Shown here piece by piece: positions 1 to 4,343 of a stretch of 5,293 bases of DNA. A program made the position numbers and the translations under genes. The stretch's first letter is position 1, and each line of letters begins with the position of its first letter. Source of the stretch: Myxococcales bacterium (GTDB lineage: Bacteria > Myxococcota_A > Bradymonadia > Bradymonadales > Bradymonadaceae); contig SKNI01000616.1 in the NCBI GenBank assembly GCA_007120615.1, positions 1 through 5,293 on the forward strand, given 5' to 3'. The notes beneath the pieces are model-generated. The model was not told the DNA's origin, did not search any database, and saw only the letters and a list, made by a program, of their open reading frames with translations.

Positions 1-20
1 CCAGACGTAAAACGAGGTAA

Positions 21-806
21 TTACTTACTCTTGTCCAGCGATGCCAGCAAATCTTCGACGGCCTGATCGTGTTCATCGGTGCGTTGAATCAGGCCCTGCA
101 GGGCGGCGGTGATGTGGAGGGCGGTCTCCAGATCGCGGTCGACGCTGCGGTAGAGAGCGGTTTTGGCCATCCGAACGGCTTTCGGTGGCAACGACGCGAT
201 ATGATCGGCCATCTCCCGGGCCGCCGGAAGTACTTCGCTGTGAGGTACGAGGCGATGGACGAGATCGATAGACGATGCCTCGTCGGCGTCGATGATGCGG
301 GCCGTTAAAATCAGCTCCAGGGCACGAGAAAATCCGACCACCCGGGTCAATAAATAGGCTCCTCCGTCCCCGGGAATCAGACCAACTCGTGCAAAGGTAG
401 AGCCGAACTTCGCGCGGTCGCTGCTGATTCGCAGATCACACATCAACGCCAGCCCGAGACCGGCACCGATGGCAGCGCCGTTTATGGCGGCGATGGTCGG
501 CTTCTCAAAGCTGTTGAACCGTCGTGGAATGGTCTGCATGCCCCGAAGATATTTGTCTCTTAGCTCCACGGGATCTCCCTTAAACATGCCACTACGTTCA
601 CGCATTGCTTTGAGATCCCCACCGGCGCAGAACGCCGATCCGGCGCCGGTGACGATGACCACTCGCACCTGATCATCGAGTTCGGCCCGATCAAGGGCTC
701 CCACCAACTCGGTGACCATCGCTTCGGAGTAGGCGTTTCGGGCTTCGGGGCGATTCAAGGTGATCGTAGCGATGGGGCCATCAATTTCGTAGCGAATATC
801 AGTCAT
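21..806 (-). CDS. Enoyl-CoA hydratase/isomerase (crotonase) family protein lacking the classical hydratase glutamates
   Basis: 261 residues, the usual length for a single-domain crotonase. Seen: the oxyanion-hole motif CAGGD (residues 60-64), the second oxyanion segment NGAAIGAG (109-116), MCDLRIS (122-128), and VGLIPGDGGAYLLTRVVG (141-158), followed by the C-terminal helices. Family knowledge: the fold binds acyl-CoA thioesters in the cytoplasm and stabilises an enolate; members include hydratases, isomerases and PaaG-type ring isomerases. Aligning by eye to mitochondrial enoyl-CoA hydratase, its two catalytic glutamates (GGCELAMMCD and QPEILLG) fall on Gly118 and Phe138 here, so ordinary hydratase activity is doubtful. 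An Asp (147) lies near the aspartate of PaaG-like isomerases but is offset by one residue. The ATG at 804-806 has a GGAG (minus strand, 816-819) nine bases upstream. It is separated from the next upstream gene by 180 bp, so it is probably transcribed alone. Substrate unknown. Confidence 0.93.
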   Translation of the reverse strand: MTDIRYEIDGPIATITLNRPEARNAYSEAMVTELVGALDRAELDDQVRVVIVTGAGSAFCAGGDLKAMRERSGMFKGDPVELRDKYLRGMQTIPRRFNSFEKPTIAAINGAAIGAGLGLALMCDLRISSDRAKFGSTFARVGLIPGDGGAYLLTRVVGFSRALELILTARIIDADEASSIDLVHRLVPHSEVLPAAREMADHIASLPPKAVRMAKTALYRSVDRDLETALHITAALQGLIQRTDEHDQAVEDLLASLDKSK

Positions 807-889
807 TTAGCGTCACTCCAGATTGTGCGGGTTCAGGGGCCGGTTGGGAGCTTATCAGAGCTACCGAAGGCATTCGTTTCGTATCATTT

Positions 890-918
890 TATATATTTTC
901 GGCCTGCGCATAAGATAA
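890..918 (-). promoter_or_regulatory. Possible promoter for the crotonase gene
   Basis: In the 180-bp gap between the glycosyltransferase stop and the crotonase start there is one clearly AT-rich patch. Read on the minus strand, TTATCT (913-918) is followed after 17 bases by TATATA (890-895). The match to the sigma70 -35 is poor (3 of 6) and to the -10 moderate (4 of 6). The AT-richness in an otherwise GC-rich stretch is the main support. The rest of 807-986 shows no gene or clear terminator. Confidence 0.3.
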
Positions 919-986
919 CCACGGCGAGCCGCTTGTTAAGGACGGATTTTGAGGTTCTCCCCTACATATTCTCGGGGGCCGTCGAT

Positions 987-2129
987 TTATTCCCGAGATG
1001 TTTCAGTGATCAACCGGTTGAATTCTCGATCGTATTGATCGGCCATCACCGACCATCGAAAGGAGTTGAGGTCGGTGGAAATAAGGGTTCGGCAGTGCGA
1101 TGGCTTGTCAAGATAGGTCTGCAATTTGGCAGCCAGGGCAGTGGAGTCTTTCTCGGCCGAGTCGATATGAGAGGGGTAGAGATATTCTTCCCCGAAGAAG
1201 TCGGGGAAGGCCAGGCGGTGGGGCAAAACGGGAATGCACCCGAGGACGGTAGCTTCTTGAACCGCGAGCCCCTGAAATTCGTGGATCGCGGTGGAGACGA
1301 CCAGATCGGAGCGGTGAAGCCAGCGTAGATAAGTGTCTCGATCTTCGACCCATCCCCAGTGATCGATGCGGTCGGCCAGGCGTCGTCGGGCTTCTTTGAA
1401 GATGGGAGGAGCCTCGCGAAATTGTTGACCCACCACCACCAGGCGAAAATCGTAGTCCTCTTGAAGAGAAAAGAGCGCCTTAAAAAATCGATCGGGTGCT
1501 TTGTCATACTCCCAGCGATGATTCCAGAGAATGCGAAGAGGTTCGTTCGATGTTGAACCTTCTTCCGTGGCGCAGCAGGCGTCGTAGAAGTCAAAGAGCG
1601 AGTCTTCCAGAGGCACGGAGAGAACGGAGCTCTTCTCGGCGACTCGCTCCCGAACCCCGGAGGGGATTTGATCAGGCATTCGGTCCAGAAAGGTCTGGGC
1701 CCGGCTGATAAAGGATCGACGATTATAATCGGAGTTAAATAGAGCCCGGTCTGCTGCCAGAGCGGTATAGAGATTGGTGACCAGAATGTTGGCGTTGGTC
1801 CGGCTATCTCCGGAGGAAGAGGGACGGGTGGGATAGGCGAATTGATTCTCGTGAAAATATACGAGGGTCGGAATCTCACAGAGTCGGGGGACCATTCCCC
1901 GGAGTCCCGCCAGATCGATCATGGAGGTGGCCACGATGATGTCGGCGTCGGTATTGGCAATCTGATCGTCGAATGCCCAGGCGAGACTGTTGCCTCGGCT
2001 TCGCCAGGGAAAATGGCGAGGCGGTTGGGTGAGGAGTTCAAAATCGTGATGCGGGAGATTGTCGATCAGGCCTTGTGCCCAGCGGGCGTGGCTGGAGGCG
2101 TGATAGGCGGAGAGAAGAAGAATCTTCAT
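987..2129 (-). CDS. DUF3524/GTDC1-type glycosyltransferase, tRNA-queuosine alpha-mannosyltransferase family (QTMAN-like)
   Basis: 380 residues with the complete family signature. The N-terminal DUF3524 half has SAYHASSHARWA (7-18), IVATSMIDLAGLRG (65-78), YFHENQFAYP (91-100) and FNSDYNRRSF (131-140). The C-terminal GT4-like half has ILWNHRWEYDK (200-210), VVVGQQF (231-237), HEFQGLAVQEA (283-293) and PVLPHRLAFPDFF (300-312). E284 and E292 form the E-x7-E motif of retaining GT-B enzymes. There is no signal peptide or membrane segment, so it is cytoplasmic. Family knowledge: the animal member adds mannose from GDP-mannose to queuosine at position 34 of tRNA-Asp. That this bacterial protein also modifies Q-tRNA is inference. 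The ATG at 2127-2129 follows the lipoprotein stop by 12 bp with only a weak AGGC-like ribosome site, suggesting co-transcription with the upstream gene. No obvious intrinsic terminator follows the stop. Confidence 0.9.
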   Translation of the reverse strand: MKILLLSAYHASSHARWAQGLIDNLPHHDFELLTQPPRHFPWRSRGNSLAWAFDDQIANTDADIIVATSMIDLAGLRGMVPRLCEIPTLVYFHENQFAYPTRPSSSGDSRTNANILVTNLYTALAADRALFNSDYNRRSFISRAQTFLDRMPDQIPSGVRERVAEKSSVLSVPLEDSLFDFYDACCATEEGSTSNEPLRILWNHRWEYDKAPDRFFKALFSLQEDYDFRLVVVGQQFREAPPIFKEARRRLADRIDHWGWVEDRDTYLRWLHRSDLVVSTAIHEFQGLAVQEATVLGCIPVLPHRLAFPDFFGEEYLYPSHIDSAEKDSTALAAKLQTYLDKPSHCRTLISTDLNSFRWSVMADQYDREFNRLITETSRE

Positions 2130-2141
2130 AAATGCCTGCTC

Positions 2142-2546
2142 TCAGGACTCGTCATCATCGGGATCTTGGTCGTCTTCTTGATCCTGATCGTCGTCCTCTT
2201 CGGGTTGCGATTCTTCTTGATCCTCAGGGGCCTCAACTTCTTCGTCGATTTCTTCGGATTCTTCGTCGATCTCTTCGGATTCTTGGTCGATCTCTTCGGG
2301 TTCTTCAGCTTCCTCGTCCGGTTGCTCGTCGAGCTCTTCTTCCAACGGCCGAGGGGCTTCGTGGGGCTGGTCAGCGTCCCTGCTGGTCTCGTAGAGGATC
2401 TCGGTTTCACCGGTGGCGTCTCCGGCCTCTCGAGCGGTGTCTTCACCGGAAGGAGGTGCCTCCTCGGTCACCGGTTGGAGAGCTGGTCCGGTGCCACAAC
2501 CAAGGACGAAGAGCAGGGCGATCAGGCCGACGAGTCGAAGGAGCAT
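2142..2546 (-). CDS. Small, extremely acidic lipoprotein of unknown function
   Basis: 134 residues. Seen: a short positive N-terminus (Arg4), a hydrophobic stretch (residues 5-15) and a lipobox VLGC with Cys17, a typical signal-peptidase II site; the mature protein should be a membrane-anchored lipoprotein. After Cys17 there is a Pro/Glu/Thr-rich linker, then from about residue 68 an almost unbroken Glu/Asp run. It includes three seven-residue repeats (EPEEIDQ, ESEEIDE, ESEEIDE; residues 82-102) and a final Asp/Gln/Glu tail. No enzyme domain is recognisable, and the mature part is probably disordered and strongly negative. The start at ATG 2544-2546 is supported by the signal peptide beginning there and a GGGA about eight bases upstream. 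The gene lies 12 bp ahead of the glycosyltransferase gene and 19 bp after a strong terminator hairpin. Possible roles (cation binding, surface charge, spacer) are guesses. Confidence 0.8.
   Translation of the reverse strand: MLLRLVGLIALLFVLGCGTGPALQPVTEEAPPSGEDTAREAGDATGETEILYETSRDADQPHEAPRPLEEELDEQPDEEAEEPEEIDQESEEIDEESEEIDEEVEAPEDQEESQPEEDDDQDQEDDQDPDDDES
2241..2303 (-). repeat. Three tandem 21-bp repeats inside the acidic lipoprotein gene
   Basis: Units at 2283-2303, 2262-2282 and 2241-2261 are nearly identical: the first differs from the second at two positions, and the second from the third at one. Each unit is in frame and encodes E-(P/S)-E-E-I-D-(Q/E). This looks like recent expansion of a coding unit by slippage or unequal recombination. 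Copy number could vary between strains without breaking the frame. Confidence 0.85.
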
Positions 2547-2565
2547 GGTGTTTCCCGTGAGAAAT

Positions 2566-2604
2566 AAAAAAGGCGCATGGCCAAAAATGCCATGCGCCTT
2601 TTTT
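2566..2604. terminator. Bidirectional intrinsic terminator with perfect 16-bp stem
   Basis: 2566-2581 is perfectly complementary to 2589-2604: six A, then GGCGCATGGC, a 7-base loop (2582-2588), GCCATGCGCC, then six T. The GC-rich core with a U-run on both strands makes it a terminator in either direction. On the minus strand it lies 44 bp past the rpsD stop and should end rpsD transcription. No gene on the plus strand obviously needs it. It also lies only 19 bp before the lipoprotein start. Confidence 0.93.
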
Positions 2605-2648
2605 CTAATTCGTTTTGATCGGTAGTGCGCACAACAGGCGCGCTCCCA

Positions 2649-3260
2649 TCAAAGGCGCGGCGAGTAATACTCGACGACCAGATTTTCCTGGACCTGAACC
2701 GGGGTGTCTTCCCGACTGGGGAGCGACTCCATGCGACCGGTCAAGGTCTTGGCGTCAAAGGTCAGGTAGCCGGGCAGACGAAGAGTGGGGTTTTCCACCG
2801 CTTCTTGAATGATCACCATCTCGCGGCTCTTGGGCCGAACGGTGATCTCCTGGCCGGTTCGGACTCGGTAGCCGGGGCGATCGACGCGCTTTCCGTCGAC
2901 CATAATGTGGCGATGAACCACGAGCTGTCGAGCGGCCGGGATGGTGGGCGCAAGGCCAAGTCGAAAGACGACATTGTCGAGGCGCTGTTCCAGCAGGCGA
3001 AGCAATACTTTACCAGCCGGATCTCGAGAGGCCTGGGCTTCGACGAAGAGATTTCGAAGTTGTCGCTCGCCGACACCATAATTGAAGCGCAACTTCTGCT
3101 TCTCATAGAGTTGCTTTTTGAATTCGCTGAAGCGCTGACGGCCTTTGCCGTGTTGTCCCGGAGGATAAGGGCGACGGTCGGCGAGCTTTCGGGTCAGGCC
3201 CGGAAGATCAGTGCCGAGACGACGGGCGATGCGCAAGCGGGGTCCGGTATAACGTGCCAT
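2649..3260 (-). CDS. rpsD: 30S ribosomal protein S4, cysteine-free form
   Basis: 203 residues, normal for S4. Seen: N-terminal MARYTGPRLRIARRLG (1-16), LPGLTRK (19-25), RRPYPPGQHGKGR (29-41), EKQKLRFNYGVGERQLRNLF (53-72), and the S4 RNA-binding domain with LLEQRLDNVVFRLGLAPTIP (89-108), AARQLVVHRHIMVDGKRV (109-126) and VVEYYS near the end. Family knowledge: S4 binds 16S rRNA early in 30S assembly and lines the mRNA entry channel. The N-terminal zinc-binding cysteines of some S4 proteins are absent; there is no Cys in the protein. The segments closely resemble cyanobacterial/plastid S4. The frame stays open 47 codons further upstream, but that part does not resemble S4 and lies in the predicted leader, so ATG 3258-3260 is the start. 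The ribosome site is weak (GGAAA at 3271-3275). The gene is not next to rpsM, rpsK or rpoA. Expression probably comes from its own promoter. Confidence 0.98.
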   Translation of the reverse strand: MARYTGPRLRIARRLGTDLPGLTRKLADRRPYPPGQHGKGRQRFSEFKKQLYEKQKLRFNYGVGERQLRNLFVEAQASRDPAGKVLLRLLEQRLDNVVFRLGLAPTIPAARQLVVHRHIMVDGKRVDRPGYRVRTGQEITVRPKSREMVIIQEAVENPTLRLPGYLTFDAKTLTGRMESLPSREDTPVQVQENLVVEYYSPRL

Positions 3261-3356
3261 AATCGATCTTTTTCCAGAAATACGTTGGTGTTCGAGGCCG
3301 GGCTCGTTTCCCTCGGAAATCGGGGCCAGGCAGTCTAAAGGCTCTTCTATACTTGA

Positions 3357-3384
3357 AAATCGCTGTGGTGATGCGGAGCGATTT
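3357..3384 (-). promoter_or_regulatory. Hairpin in the predicted rpsD leader
   Basis: On the minus strand AAATCGCT (3377-3384) and AGCGATTT (3357-3364) are perfectly complementary, giving an 8-bp stem with a 12-base loop, extendable by one G-U pair. It lies near the 5' end of the predicted rpsD leader and has no U-run, so it is not a simple terminator. A second small hairpin (TTTCC/GGAAA, loop of three, 3307-3319) lies nearer the gene. In E. coli and B. subtilis S4 binds structured mRNA to repress its own synthesis; that this leader does the same is inference. Confidence 0.4.
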
Positions 3385-3401
3385 CGTCGCAAAGGGCGCA
3401 C

Positions 3402-3430
3402 AATATAAGGACTGTTATCGAAATGATCAA
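3402..3430 (-). promoter_or_regulatory. rpsD: Promoter of rpsD (sigma70-like)
   Basis: Read on the minus strand, TTGATC (3425-3430; 4 of 6 to TTGACA), a spacer of exactly 17 bases, then TATATT (3402-3407; 5 of 6 to TATAAT). Transcription would begin near 3395, leaving a leader of about 135 nt before the rpsD ATG. The -35 hexamer is one arm of a 6-bp inverted repeat (GATCAA at 3425-3430 and TTGATC at 3440-3445), which could be chance or an operator. Confidence 0.6.
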
Positions 3431-3487
3431 GCTCTTTTATTGATCGAGATCGAATTCAGATCGTAATCGTGGTGATGAACAGGCAAT

Positions 3488-4165
3488 TCATTGAGCGATC
3501 ATCACATCTCCGATTCGAGCAATCTCTTCGGGGTCAAGAAAACCGGAGATGGAAGGTTCCAGCGCTGCCCGCAGCATCGCCAGAGCGGCCGTCTCCACGC
3601 GCATCGAGATCGGGAAGTCCTGAATGGAGGAGATAAAAGGCAGCCGTGACACAGCAGACATCACCACCCGGGCGGCCACCGAGTCCGGGCGATCGGGGCC
3701 GTACAAAAGAGGGAATCGCAACACGGCGAAGGGTAATGTGGAGTCGGCGATCCGATCTTCGATGCGGCGGCTACTTGTGGTGAATGATGAAGGCAAAAAA
3801 GGCTGGGGAACGGTGGAGCGAAAGATAAAGCGGGGAAGAGGTCTCAGGGGGAGCGCTTTGTTCAGAAGACGACCGGGTCGCTGGACGAGGATCTCCTGAA
3901 AGGATCGATGCTGGCCATCAAAGAGGGTTGTATCGCAATAGACCAGCGCCGCCGGGGGACCATCGGGCCAGATGTGGAGGTCCGGTTCGGGGTTGGTAAC
4001 CCAGTGCACGCCGTGCATCCAGGGATGCTCGGGTTTCGGAAGACTCTCTTTATCGGTGCAGGCGATCATCCGGTGACCCATCGCCCGCCCGAAGCGAGCT
4101 ACCTCCTGGCCCAGATAAGTATGGGCGCCGAAAACCATTAATGTCAGTCGACGGTGGCCAGCCAT
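3488..4165 (-). CDS. Atypical SDR / NAD-dependent epimerase-like NAD(P)-binding protein
   Basis: 225 residues. Seen: a Rossmann beta-strand and dinucleotide loop LTLMVFGAHTYLGQEVAR (7-24, GxxTxLG core at 13-19), AALVYCDTT (72-80), RFIFRSTVPQPFLPSS (112-127), RRIEDRIADSTLPFAVLRFPLLYGPDRPD (133-161, the 'LRFPLLYGP' being typical of extended/atypical SDRs), and a C-terminal VETAALAMLRAAL...SGFLDPEEI (190-214) resembling the segment closing many epimerase-like proteins. The Tyr-x3-Lys catalytic pair is not visible where expected (TTSSRR, 129-134), so it may bind a nucleotide without dehydrogenase or epimerase chemistry, as in the NDUFA9/COQ11-like branch. An upstream TTG start would add seven residues, but ATG 4163-4165 has a strong GGGAGAG ribosome site (4171-4177) five bases away and is preferred. 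Diverges from the NERD-kinase. Cytoplasmic or membrane-associated; substrate unknown. Confidence 0.78.
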   Translation of the reverse strand: MAGHRRLTLMVFGAHTYLGQEVARFGRAMGHRMIACTDKESLPKPEHPWMHGVHWVTNPEPDLHIWPDGPPAALVYCDTTLFDGQHRSFQEILVQRPGRLLNKALPLRPLPRFIFRSTVPQPFLPSSFTTSSRRIEDRIADSTLPFAVLRFPLLYGPDRPDSVAARVVMSAVSRLPFISSIQDFPISMRVETAALAMLRAALEPSISGFLDPEEIARIGDVMIAQ

Positions 4166-4195
4166 AACGTCTCTCCCAGTGGACAAAGGGGTTGA

Positions 4196-4223
4196 AGTCT
4201 ACGCAATCCGATCAAAGTACCAA
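4196..4223 (-). promoter_or_regulatory. Weak promoter candidate for the SDR-like gene
   Basis: Minus-strand TTGGTA (4218-4223), 16-base spacer, TAGACT (4196-4201); each hexamer matches 4 of 6 consensus bases. Position is right for the SDR-like gene (start 4165), with a short leader of about 25 nt. It is only a plausible candidate. Confidence 0.3.
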
Positions 4224-4233
4224 TCTTTTCTCA

Positions 4234-4262
4234 TAGACCTGTTGGCAATCGATCCGTATGAT
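4234..4262 (+). promoter_or_regulatory. Promoter candidate for the NERD-kinase gene
   Basis: TAGACC (4234-4239; 4 of 6 to TTGACA), exactly 17 bases, TATGAT (4257-4262; 5 of 6 to TATAAT). Transcription would begin near 4269, giving a leader of about 75 nt. It is arranged back-to-back with the weaker candidate for the SDR-like gene, so the 178-bp region may hold two divergent promoters. Confidence 0.5.
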
Positions 4263-4272
4263 AAAGCGCTCC

Positions 4273-4284
4273 CGGCGAAAGCCG
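4273..4284 (+). other. GNRA-tetraloop hairpin in the NERD-kinase leader
   Basis: CGGC-GAAA-GCCG: a perfect 4-bp GC stem closed by a GAAA tetraloop, just downstream of the predicted transcription start. Such short hairpins arise by chance, but the stable loop type makes folding in RNA likely. It may stabilise the 5' end of the mRNA. Confidence 0.35.
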
Positions 4285-4310
4285 AAGGAATTCGTACGGT
4301 GCAACAGGGC

Positions 4311-4343
4311 GCCGGAAATCAGTTCGAGAAGTAACAAACCGGC
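4311..4343 (+). promoter_or_regulatory. Possible start-codon-adjacent stem and poor ribosome site of the NERD-kinase
   Basis: GCCGG (4311-4315) can pair with CCGGC (4339-4343), which directly abuts the ATG at 4344. The loop holds the only Shine-Dalgarno-like element, GAGAAG (4326-4331), 12 bases from the ATG. An in-frame TAA at 4332-4334 excludes any earlier start. Together this suggests inefficient or controlled translation initiation, though a 5-bp stem is weak evidence. Confidence 0.3.

Noticed and set aside
958..986. CCCC...GGGG inverted repeat after the glycosyltransferase stop as a terminator
   Set aside because: Only a 4-bp stem with a 12-base loop and no following U-run on the minus strand.
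825..1328. Plus-strand open frame of 167 codons beginning in the 807-986 gap
   Set aside because: Most of it runs antisense to the C-terminal motifs of the glycosyltransferase; no family features or ribosome site.
1842..2567. Long plus-strand open frame (241 codons) that looks like a membrane protein with many Phe/Leu/Val residues
   Set aside because: It is the antisense of the Glu/Asp-rich lipoprotein and the glycosyltransferase N-terminus: GAA/GAG/GAT codons read backwards give Phe, Leu and Ile. It has no recognisable domain, and the minus-strand genes have clear family motifs.
2625..3338. Plus-strand open frame of 237 codons opposite rpsD
   Set aside because: Antisense shadow of rpsD; no recognisable domain, and S4 identity on the other strand is certain.
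3261..3401. N-terminal extension of S4 by 47 residues from a GTG at 3399-3401
   Set aside because: The added residues do not resemble S4. The predicted -10 box (3402-3407) directly abuts this GTG, so the transcript would start after it. The ATG at 3260 gives the standard S4 N-terminus.
3422..3450. GATCAA/TTGATC hairpin as a terminator for the SDR-like gene
   Set aside because: A 6-bp AT-rich stem without a U-run. It overlaps the rpsD -35 element, which is the better explanation.
4166..4186. TTG start adding seven residues to the SDR-like protein
   Set aside because: The ATG at 4163-4165 has a strong GGGAGAG ribosome site five bases upstream and places the Rossmann strand near the N-terminus, as is usual.
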